Source: Cellulomonas sp. URHD0024
GTDB lineage: Bacteria; Actinomycetota; Actinomycetes; Actinomycetales; Cellulomonadaceae
Length of the DNA stretch: 64,000 bases
Assembly: GCF_000426185.1 (NCBI RefSeq)
Contig: NZ_KE384505.1
Location: 373,741-437,740 of the forward strand
Reading direction: 5' to 3'
In this document: positions 33,785 through 42,200 of the stretch, piece after piece
Numbering within the stretch: position 1 is the stretch's first letter
Layout: each line of letters starts with the position of its first letter
Notes under the pieces: model-generated
Told to the model about the DNA's origin: nothing
Database searches by the model: none
The model's input: only the letters and a program-made list of their open reading frames with translations
Translations under genes and position numbers: made by a program

Positions 33785-36630
33785 GGAGCCACCCGGGCCG
33801 ACGATCGCTGCCGTGTCGCCGGCATGTCCGACATTCCCCGGCCCGACCCTCGCTGCCGTGTCGTCGGCGTGTAGTTCATGTCCCGGAGGGCCCCGCGCAG
33901 GATCGCGATCCACCCGGGCTCGTTGCGGCGCGGTGTGCGGGCGATCTCCTCCTCGATCGCCGTGTCGGACATCGCGGCGAGGAACGTCCGGACGTCCTCG
34001 GGGGTGGCCCCTACGGGGACCGAGGCGTTGCCGACCATGCCGAGGACGCCCGACGGCAGAGGCTCGATCTTGTCGAGCTGCGCAATCTCGGCCTGGCTCG
34101 GCGAACCCAGGGCGTTCCCGATCTTCATCAGGATGGCGCCCTTGGTCGCAGCCAGCTTCTTGATGTCCTCGTACGCGGACTTCGGGTCGGCCTCGGCCCC
34201 CATGCCCTCGAGCACCACCTTCCGGACCTTGGCCAGGAGGGCGTCGTTGCTCGTCACGCCGTCCTCGGCGTCCGGCTTCGGTTCCGCCGGGTTGCCGGCC
34301 GAGGTCCGGACCGCCTGCTTCGGGCTCGGGTCCATCGGCCTGATCGGGCGCGGCTTGATCTGCTCGAGGTATTCGAGGGTGAGTGGCTCGCCTGCGATGC
34401 GGTAGTGGGAGAGAAGCGCCATTGCGGTCGTGTCGCCGCCGGCGGCCTTCAGGATGATGGCGTCGACGGCCATCTTCGGGTTCTTCTTCAGCTCGTTCTC
34501 GGCGCCGCCCTCCTGGTGCATGACCGCGGACTCCTTGTTCGCGGTCAGGGCCATCTCGTCGAGGACCTTGCCGGCGATGAAGTGCGCGACCGTGTGCAGC
34601 TTGTCGAGGACGGTCTTCCCCATCTCGACAGCCTTGGGGATGCCGAAGCCCCCCGCGGTCACCACGTTCGCGACCGAGGTGGTGAGGTCGAAGATGGCCA
34701 TGGCCAGCGACCAGCACGCCTGCTCGAGGTTCTTGGTGTACATCTGCGACACCTTCATCAGCGGGTACACCATCACGTCGACCTTGTCGGCGCCCCCCTT
34801 GACGCGCGCCTGGAAGATCGCGCTGTCCGTCTCGTGTTGCCGGCTCCCGGCGGTGGCCAGGTCTGCGCCGCACTTCACGATGGACAGGATGGCCGACGCG
34901 AGGTCCAACCCGGGGATGAGCCGTTTGACGCTCTCGGTCACGCCGCCGCCCATGTCCTTGGCCTCGTCCGCGGCTTTCTTTGCCGCGCCCACCATGGTCT
35001 CCAGGGCCCCCGCGCCCGCCTTCGTCGCCTTGAACCGTTCCTTCGGGTCGGGCTCTGACCATGACTCGCGGACCGAGCTGGCGTACGCGTCGGTCCCCGT
35101 CACGAGCGACTTGAGGTGATGCCAGGTCGTGATCGTCTTGGCAGCGCCCATCTCGGCGTTCGCCTCGTCGGACTGCGGGCCGCCGACCTTGGGTGTCTGC
35201 TCCGGCGCCGCCCCGGCCTTCCAGGCGGTCTCGCGATCGGCGGGATCGAGCAGCAGCAGGTTCTCCTTCGACGCCGCGACCCGACTCTCGGCGGCGGCCC
35301 ACGCCGCCTGGTCCAGCAGTCCGTCCTGCGGGGGAAGGTTCTCTGCGACCGGTGCCGGCAGGCCCTTCTTGACCTCCGCGTACGCCTCGTCCTGGAAGAG
35401 CACCTTGCTGCCGCCGCCGTTCGCGAGGTCGTCGCGGTACCGGACCATGCGCTCGTACGCCTGCTGGACGCTCAGCGGCAGCTTCTTGACCGTCGCGTCG
35501 ATCTTTTCGGCCTTCTCCGCCTCCGCGCTCTTGGGGAGCTTGACCAGGCCCTCGGGCTCCTGAACCTCGCGCGCGGCGGCCCGGGTCTGGCGAACCTGCA
35601 TCACGAGCTTTTCGGCCTCGGTCCCGCGTTCCGGGGCCCTGTGTGCGAGGTCCTTGAACTCGTCCTGCCACACCTGCTTGTAGGCCTTGTCGACGATGAC
35701 CTCGTCGGACTCGGTGGGCTCCGTCGCCCTCAGCTCCTGGTAGAGGTCCCACTCGCGCTGCAGTGCCTCGTTGAAGCGCAGGGTGACGGCGTCGACCCGC
35801 GCACCCACGGCGTTCTTGGCCCGGGGCTGGTGTCCCGCCGCGTTGTCCGGACCGGAGGGCACGGGCTCTGGTGCGTCCTTGCTGGTGGCGTAGACCGCCT
35901 CGGTCTCGGCCTTGCGGGTGGCGACGCCTTCCACGCGCGCCTCCTTGAGCCGCTTGTCCTCGGCCGCGACGACCCCGACGTTCGCCTTGGCGGCGGCCTT
36001 GTCGTCTTTCGGCGACCGCCGCGCCGTCGAGGAGCCGCCCTCGGTCAGCACGTGGGCGATCTCGTGCGCCAGCACCCGCTCACCGGAGGGCGTCTCGGGG
36101 GCGAACCTGCCCGCGCCGAAGAAGATGTCGTTGCCCGTGGTGAAGGCCTCGGCGCTCATGCCCGCGCTGAGGGCGCCCGCCTGAGCCCCGTCGTGGACAC
36201 GCACATGGCTCAGGTTCGTGCCGAACCCGGTCTCCATACGGCGCCGAACGCCGTCCGGCAGCGCGGAACCGCCACCGCGGGCGGACTCGATGCGGTCGGA
36301 CGACGAGGCGTCGAGCGCGCCGCCGGCCATCCCGACCGTCGCGGTGGCCGCGGGCGCGGGCGACCGGCGCAGGTGGCCGCAGCCGGGGTCGTGCGCGTGC
36401 TTGTCGGCCTCGGCACCCGGGGAGACGGTCGCGCGCAGCCGGGCCAGAGCGCCATCGGCCATCCGGTCTGCGGCGTGCTCGGCCGGGTCGTCGGCGCGCC
36501 CGACCGTGAGGCCCGACATCGGGACCGGGGCCGACGGGGTCGAGGCGGCAGGCGCAGCGAAGGTCCCGTCCACGGCCTGCGCAGGCTGTGGCACCGCGGC
36601 GACGGGCACGCGTACGTCGGGACTGCTCAC
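33781..36630 (-). CDS. Large effector-like protein A with N-terminal DUF4157 (HEIAH) domain
   Basis: 949 residues from GTG 36630, chosen because GGAGGT lies upstream and because the start aligns with protein B (SSPDVRVPVAAV versus SRHAPRVPVTAG). A disordered leader with LTVGRADDPAEHAADRMADG (41-60) precedes a DUF4157 domain at about 122-198: PDGVRRRMETGFGTNLSHVRVHDG, then LAHEIAHVLTEGG with HEIAH at 189-193, a zincin-like metal site. DUF4157 is a recognised marker of proteins linked to extracellular contractile injection systems. A long helical, Lys/Glu/Ala-rich region follows, then Gly/Val-rich hydrophobic stretches and the conserved block VMVYPLMKVSQMYTKNLEQAC. The C-terminus carries a short internal duplication (TRQRGSGRG/TRQRSSARV). 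There is no signal peptide, consistent with injection or lysis release. Biochemical activity unknown. Confidence 0.8.
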   Translation of the reverse strand: MSSPDVRVPVAAVPQPAQAVDGTFAAPAASTPSAPVPMSGLTVGRADDPAEHAADRMADGALARLRATVSPGAEADKHAHDPGCGHLRRSPAPAATATVGMAGGALDASSSDRIESARGGGSALPDGVRRRMETGFGTNLSHVRVHDGAQAGALSAGMSAEAFTTGNDIFFGAGRFAPETPSGERVLAHEIAHVLTEGGSSTARRSPKDDKAAAKANVGVVAAEDKRLKEARVEGVATRKAETEAVYATSKDAPEPVPSGPDNAAGHQPRAKNAVGARVDAVTLRFNEALQREWDLYQELRATEPTESDEVIVDKAYKQVWQDEFKDLAHRAPERGTEAEKLVMQVRQTRAAAREVQEPEGLVKLPKSAEAEKAEKIDATVKKLPLSVQQAYERMVRYRDDLANGGGSKVLFQDEAYAEVKKGLPAPVAENLPPQDGLLDQAAWAAAESRVAASKENLLLLDPADRETAWKAGAAPEQTPKVGGPQSDEANAEMGAAKTITTWHHLKSLVTGTDAYASSVRESWSEPDPKERFKATKAGAGALETMVGAAKKAADEAKDMGGGVTESVKRLIPGLDLASAILSIVKCGADLATAGSRQHETDSAIFQARVKGGADKVDVMVYPLMKVSQMYTKNLEQACWSLAMAIFDLTTSVANVVTAGGFGIPKAVEMGKTVLDKLHTVAHFIAGKVLDEMALTANKESAVMHQEGGAENELKKNPKMAVDAIILKAAGGDTTAMALLSHYRIAGEPLTLEYLEQIKPRPIRPMDPSPKQAVRTSAGNPAEPKPDAEDGVTSNDALLAKVRKVVLEGMGAEADPKSAYEDIKKLAATKGAILMKIGNALGSPSQAEIAQLDKIEPLPSGVLGMVGNASVPVGATPEDVRTFLAAMSDTAIEEEIARTPRRNEPGWIAILRGALRDMNYTPTTRQRGSGRGMSDMPATRQRSSARVAP

Positions 36631-36701
36631 TTGGACCTCCGGCATTCGAACGAGGACGCACAGCCCCCGGGCGGACAGCGTGCGCGGCGTAGGTGCCCAG
36701 G

Positions 36702-36725
36702 GCATCGGTAAGGGCTACGCAGGTT
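36702..36725 (-). promoter_or_regulatory. Conserved leader box of effector-like gene A with GTA-N5-TAC dyad
   Basis: 24-nt block matching the leader of gene B with two mismatches. GTA (36708-36710), five bases, TAC (36716-36718). The dyad begins 78 nt upstream of the start codon. It lies in the 151-bp gap after the AAA+ ATPase gene, so gene A probably has its own promoter. Confidence 0.6.
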
Positions 36726-36781
36726 GCCGTGTCGGACGCAGATCACCCGTTCGCACTCCGGGAGGAACTGGTGCGTTCGGG

Positions 36782-38710
36782 TCAGATCGCGTCGTCGGTC
36801 CACCGTGCGTCGTTGGTGCGTCGGCCGAGCTTGGCCATCTCGCGCACGGTCGCGGCGCGGACGTCGCGCATCCCGACCAGCCGGTGCACGGCGACCGCGT
36901 CGTAGGCCGCCGCCAGGACGATGTTGCGGATGTCGCCGCCGGCCAGCTCGACGCTGGCGGCCAGGAACTCGACGTCCATCGGGTCGTCAGGGTCGGTCTG
37001 CGGCAGCTGGGCCAGGTGGTGCTCCCAGAGCATCCGGCGCGTGAGCTCGTCGGGGTCGGGGAAGTGGATCATGAAGTGCAGCCGACGGGCGAAGGCCGGG
37101 TCCAGGTTGCCGCGCAGGTTCGTGGCGAGGACCGTGATGCCCTCCGACGCCTCCATGCGCTGCAGCAGGTAGGACACCTCCTGGTTGGCGTACCGGTCCT
37201 TGGCGTCGGACACCGAGGACCGGCTGCCGAACAGCGAGTCGGCCTCGTCGAAGAACAGCACCGCGTTGAGCGACTCAGCCTGCGTGAAGACCTTCTCGAG
37301 GTTCTTCTCGGTCTCGCCGATGTACTTGTCGACGACGGCCGACAGGTCCACCTGGAACAGGTCCATGCCGAGGGAGTCGGCGACCACGTGCGCCGCGAGA
37401 GTCTTGCCGGTGCCCGGACTGCCCGAGAACAGGGCGCAGATGCCGGCGCCCTTGCCGCCCTTGCCCTGCAGCTCCCCCAGCGCGAGGACGTCGTCGCGAT
37501 CCCGGGCCCAGCCGATCAGTCGCTCGACCTCGTGCCGCGTGCGCGCCGGCAGGACCAGGTCGTCCAGCGTGGCCGGCGACCCGCTCGTGCGGACCCGCGG
37601 GCCGTGCGTGTTCCCGAGGCGGCGCGCAGCCATGCGCACGTCGTCGGGCTCGACCGTCCGGCCGTCCCGGGCGGCGTCGGTCTCGGCGCGGCGGCCGACC
37701 GCGCTGATCTCCTCGGGGGTCATCCGCAGCGTCAGGACGTCCCGCGTCGTCGCGTGCTCGCCGACCACGCGGTGCCACTGCTCGGCGCGCTCGCCCTGGC
37801 TCAGCCGTCCCGCGACGACCGCCGCGGGCAGCCCGATCGCCCAGCGTGGGTCCCAGGGGGAGCGGCCGACGGCGATCACCGGGACCACGGCGTCGAGCTC
37901 GCCCAGCAGCTCGGCCGCGAGGTGGGCGCCTGCGAGCACGAGGACGCTGCCGTCCAGCCCGGCCTCCAGCACGAGCGCCCGGGTGGTCTCCCGCACGAGC
38001 CCGAGGTCCGTGCCGAGGCCCGGCGTGACCGGTAGCCGTTCGAGGTCCGCGACGAGGCACGTCACCTCGACGTGGCGGCAGGCCGCGACGGCGAGCGCGG
38101 TGCCGGCCGTGCCGATGGGCGAGTGCACCCAGACGAGCTGTTCGCCCAGCGCCAGCGCCGCCGCGACGTCGAGGTAGCCCTCGACGTCCACCGGCTGCGG
38201 GTCGCGCAGCACCCGGGCCACGAGGTCCGGCACCCGGTACGAGCCGAGGAGCCGAGCGACGACCCGGTCCGGGACCCTGAGCCGGCGGGCCAGCAGGACG
38301 TCGTCGCCCTCGAGCGTCAGGAGGCCGCGGCGTTGCAGCGGTCCGTCGTCCGTGAGCCGGGCGCGTGCGGCCCCGTCGACGACGCTCGCGCCGACGAGCT
38401 CGAGCGCGAGGGCGGCCGTCGGCCGCGCCGGACCCTCGTCGCCGGACAGCAGGCCCATGAGCAGGTGCGCGCTGGGGTGCAGCTCGGCCAGCAGCGCCAC
38501 CTCGAGCAGGGCCCTGTCCGTCGTCGAGAGCCCGAAGACGTCACCGACTGCGGCGAGGTGCTCCTGGGCCGCCCCGACCGGGTCGTCGAGCTCCACGGCG
38601 GTGAGGGCGGCCCGAGCACGCTCGCGCCCCGGCCAGTCGGTGCGCCGGTCGACCGCCGACGCCAGTGCCGCGGTCGTCGACCGGGCGGGCTGGTCGGTCG
38701 TCGTGCTCAT
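36782..38710 (-). CDS. AAA+ ATPase of the contractile-injection-system-associated type
   Basis: 642 residues; GAGGAG lies 5 nt before ATG 38710. The N-terminal about 380 residues are helical and include a degenerate nucleotide-binding-like region (WVHSPIGTAGTALAVAACRH) without a P-loop lysine. The C-terminal AAA module is canonical: ALFSGSPGTGKTLAAHVVADSLG (Walker A near 425), NAVLFFDEADSLFGSR (Walker B near 488), VLATNLRGNLDPAFARRLHFMIHFPD (sensor 1 and arginine residues), and GGDIRNIVLAAAYDAV (sensor 2 region). A degenerate first module plus an active second one is the layout of the AAA+ ATPase found in eCIS gene clusters. It is the first gene of the minus-strand run and probably remodels or loads the products encoded downstream. 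Confidence 0.88.
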   Translation of the reverse strand: MSTTTDQPARSTTAALASAVDRRTDWPGRERARAALTAVELDDPVGAAQEHLAAVGDVFGLSTTDRALLEVALLAELHPSAHLLMGLLSGDEGPARPTAALALELVGASVVDGAARARLTDDGPLQRRGLLTLEGDDVLLARRLRVPDRVVARLLGSYRVPDLVARVLRDPQPVDVEGYLDVAAALALGEQLVWVHSPIGTAGTALAVAACRHVEVTCLVADLERLPVTPGLGTDLGLVRETTRALVLEAGLDGSVLVLAGAHLAAELLGELDAVVPVIAVGRSPWDPRWAIGLPAAVVAGRLSQGERAEQWHRVVGEHATTRDVLTLRMTPEEISAVGRRAETDAARDGRTVEPDDVRMAARRLGNTHGPRVRTSGSPATLDDLVLPARTRHEVERLIGWARDRDDVLALGELQGKGGKGAGICALFSGSPGTGKTLAAHVVADSLGMDLFQVDLSAVVDKYIGETEKNLEKVFTQAESLNAVLFFDEADSLFGSRSSVSDAKDRYANQEVSYLLQRMEASEGITVLATNLRGNLDPAFARRLHFMIHFPDPDELTRRMLWEHHLAQLPQTDPDDPMDVEFLAASVELAGGDIRNIVLAAAYDAVAVHRLVGMRDVRAATVREMAKLGRRTNDARWTDDAI

Positions 38711-39081
38711 GGGGTCTCCTCGGCGGCGCGTTCTCGATCCGTACTCTCACCCGCCGGGAGGGCCCGCGTCGAGTGCACGCGGACAAGTCCGGTAGCGATT
38801 ACCCAGTGCGGAGCCGTGTGGCCACGCCCGCGCTGCTCCGATTCAGCGACACGCTCGCTGTGGGTCTCCCAGGCGGCTGCTGTGTCGACGGGTCGGGTTG
38901 GAGGAGACCATCACCCGGGTCGTCTCGGCCGTGACGTGTCACGCCCTCGGGCTCTGCCGCGGAATAATCACGTGAGGCCCGCTACGACTCCATCACGGGC
39001 GCGAATGACTGGACCCGACCCTCTGTCTGCCCCGTGATCCTGCGGATCGGGTGCGTGATGCGTCACGTGGTGGACGTCACG
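38711..39081. other. Intergenic region between AAA+ ATPase and candidate ncRNA
   Basis: No frame has a plausible start and ribosome site. Besides the dyad at 38791-38803 it holds short dyads near 39054-39080 (repeated CGTCACG) just before the hairpin series, which could be a promoter or operator for the candidate RNA. Confidence 0.4.
38791..38803 (-). promoter_or_regulatory. GTA-N5-TAC dyad upstream of the AAA+ ATPase gene
   Basis: GGTAGCGATTACC: GTA at 38792-38794 and TAC at 38800-38802. It begins 82 nt upstream of the ATPase start codon, almost the same distance as the related dyads before genes A (78) and B (80). Confidence 0.5.
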
Positions 39082-39226
39082 AGGAATCTCCCCTGGACGT
39101 TTGACCAGTAGAGATTTCTGCAGCAGACTCGTACCTGACGGTGCGCATCGCCTGCCCCCTGCGCGGTGCGCACCGTCTTCACTTCCGAAGGGCGCGGCGG
39201 ATCATCTGATCCGGTCCGCGCCCTTC
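39082..39226 (+). ncRNA. Candidate structured RNA, possibly 6C-like, ending in a terminator
   Basis: Three hairpins follow one another on the plus strand. Hairpin 1: AGGAATCTC (39082-39090) with GAGATTTCT (39111-39119), with an inner CTGG/CCAG stem and a run of four Cs at the turn. Hairpin 2: GACGGTGCGCA (39137-39147) with TGCGCACCGTC (39167-39177), loop containing five consecutive Cs. Hairpin 3 is a terminator-like stem at 39187-39226. Two hairpins with C-rich loops followed by a terminator, in an actinobacterium, is the plan of the 6C (B11-like) RNA family. Assignment is by eye and the C runs are shorter than the classical six, so a different RNA is possible. Confidence 0.5.
39187..39226 (+). 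terminator. Strong terminator hairpin ending the candidate RNA
   Basis: GAAGGGCGCGG (39187-39197) pairs with CCGCGCCCTTC (39216-39226), and inside it CGGATCA (39198-39204) pairs with TGATCCG (39207-39213). No plus-strand protein gene precedes it within 20 kb, so it must serve a non-coding transcript, or act as an attenuator for the gene beginning at 39287. Confidence 0.75.
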
Positions 39227-39286
39227 GTGCGTCCGCCCCGGCGCGCCCTCCCCGGCACGGGCCGAGTCCGCGGTTAGCGTTCGATC

Positions 39287-42200
39287 GTGACCGTCCCCGC
39301 GCTCTCCACCGGCTCGGGGCCCGACCAGGCTCCCGAGTCCGCCACCGCCTTCGGCGACGCCGCCGACGCTGCGGCCGCAGTCGTCGGCGCGGCCGTCGAC
39401 GCCCCCGTGGTCCTGGTCGAACCACCCAGTCCGGCCGAGCTCCTCGAGAGCGCCGTCGCCACCTGGCGGGCCGCGCTCGTCGAGGCTGCGGGCGGGTCGA
39501 CCCTCGTCGACGTCGAGCTCCTCGGCGAGGCCGCGCTCGACCTGACGGCGGCGCACCCGTCGGGGATCTCCCAGCTCTTCGCCGGCCGCGAGACGCGCCT
39601 GTCCAACCTCGTGCGCGACGGTGCCGCCCTGTCCACGGCACGCCGCCGTGCGCGTGCCGTGTCCGCGCGCGCTGCCGTCTACGCCCAGCGGTACGGGATC
39701 CTGCCCACCTCGCTCGCCATCGGCGTCGCGACGTGGACCGAGCGGACCACCCCCGACGTGGCGACCGACGACGTCGCCGCACTCGCGTCGGTCACCCGGC
39801 ACCGCGACCAGACGGGCGTCGAGCAGTCCGAGGCCGTGCCGCGCACGGTCCGCGCGCCCGTCCTGCTCCGTCCGGTGAGCCTCAAGGCACGCGGTTCGGG
39901 GGAGAGCGACTACGAGCTGGCGCTGGAGCCGTCGCTCGAGGTCAACCCCGTGCTGGCCCGCGCTCTGCGCTCCCGCGGCGCCCTGCTGGACCCCGGCGCC
40001 GTCGCGCGTGGCACGTTCACCTCCAACGGCTTCGACCCGCGCGGCGCCCTGCAGCGGCTCGCGTCCCTCGGCGAGGCCGTGCTCGACGACTTCTCGCTGA
40101 CCGATCGCGTCGTCGTCGGGACGTTCGTCCACCCGGGCCAGATCCTCGTCGACGACCTGGACAACCTGTCCGGCACGCTCGAGCGCCACGAGGTGGTCGC
40201 CGCCCTGGCCGGCATCGACACCTCTCTGCGCCGGCCGCTGCCGGTCCCCGTGCCGGGCGACCGTGACCCCGCGCTCGAGCGTGGCGTCGGCGACCTCGAT
40301 CCCGCCCAGCAGCACGTGCTCGACGTCGTGGCCACCGGGACGCACCTGTTCGTGGACGCGCCCGCCGGTGCCGACGTGACCGGCACCCTGGCCGCCCTCG
40401 TCGCCGACGCCGCGGCGTCGGGCCGGACGGTGCTGTACGTGCCGGGCCACCGCCGCGCGGCGACCGCGCTGGCCTCCCGGCTCTCGTCGCTCGGCCTCGG
40501 CGACCTCCTGCTCGACGTCGCGCCCGACGCCGGGTGGCGGTCGGCGATCTCCCGACGCCTGCTCGGGGCCATGACGCTCGAGGCGCCGCCGGTCGACGCG
40601 CACGGGGTCGTCGCGCTGCGGTCCTCGCTCGTCGCCGAGCGCGAACGTCTGCGTGCCTACGTCGACGCCCTGCACACCGAGCGCTCCCCGTGGGGCGTGT
40701 CCGCGTACGACGCGCTGCAGCAGCTCGCGCGGTTGACGTCGACGCGACCGACCCCCAGGACGACCGTGCGGCTCACCACCGACGTCGCCCGCGTGCTCGA
40801 CGCTCCTCGGCGGGCGGAGCTGACCGCCGACCTCGTGCGTGCGGGCGAGCTCGGGGCGTTCCAGGTCCGGCCCACCGACACGCCGTGGTACGGCGCCGAC
40901 CTGCGCACCCGCGCCGACGCCGACAACGCCGTGCGCCGCGTCGAGCGACTCCTCGACGGCATGCTGCCGGCCCTGGTGGAGCGGACCGCCCAGGTCGCCG
41001 CCGAGACGGGCCTCGTGCAGGCGACCACACTGCGCGCCTGGGCCGAGCAGCTCACGATGCTCGACGGCGTGCGTGCCGCGCTCGACGTGTTCCAGCCGAT
41101 CGTCTTCGAGCGCACCGCCGCCGACCTCGTCGCGGCGACGGCGACCAAGCAGTGGCGCGAGCAGCACGACGTGCCCATGGGGTACTGGGTGCGGCGCCGG
41201 CTGCGCAAGCAGTCCAAGGACATGCTGCGCCCTGGCCGCCCGATCGCGGACCTGCATGCCGCGCTGCTCGAGGTCCAGGCGCAGCGTGAGGTGTGGCAGG
41301 CGCACTGCCCGTCCGGCGGCTGGCCGCGCCTGCCCGACGGGCTCGAGCTCATCGAGGAGGAGTTCGCCGCCGTGCGCGCCGACCTCGACGCCCTCGACGA
41401 CGTGCTGGAGGGCACGCCGCTGGGCGCGGGCCTGTCGTCCCTGCCCTTCGCCACCCTCGTCGAGCGCCTGACCCGGCTGCGTGAGGACACCTCCGCACTG
41501 GACACGCTGCCCGACCGCGCCGGCCTCCTGCACCGCCTGCGGTTCGCCGGGCTCGGCCCGCTGGTCGAGGACCTGGCATCGCGTCGTACGGCTCCGGCCC
41601 TCGCGGCCGCGGAGCTCGACCTCGCCTGGTGGAGCACCGTCATCGAGCAGATCCTGGCCGACGACCCGGCGCTCGCGGGCTACGACGGCACCGCGCTCGG
41701 GCGCCTGTCCGCGCACTACGCGACACTCGACCGCGCACACGTCGACAGCCTGCCCGGGCCGGTGCTCACCTCGGTCGTCGCGCACATCGGCGCTGCACTG
41801 CGCCAGCACCGTGAGCAGGCCGAGGCGCTGTTCGCGGACCTCGTCGAGGAGCGGCTGACCACGCTGCGCGACACGGTCACGCGCCACCCGGACGTGGCCC
41901 GTCGGCTGCGCCCCGTGATCGCCGCGAGCCCCATGCTGGTCCCGCAGGTGCTCCCGCCCACGCGCACCGTCGACCTCGTCGTCCTGGACTCGGCCGCGCA
42001 CCTCCCGGTCGAGGTCGCGCTCGCCGCGATCGCCCGCGGTCGTCAGGTGGTCGTGCTCGGGGACGCGCGCTGCGCCTCCAGCACCGCGGTCCGCGCGCTC
42101 GCCGACGTGCTGCCCTCCGTGGCACTGCTCGCCGGTGCGTCGCGTCGCGACCCGTACCTGACCGCCTTCCTCGCCGCGCACGGCTACGCGGGCGTCCTGC

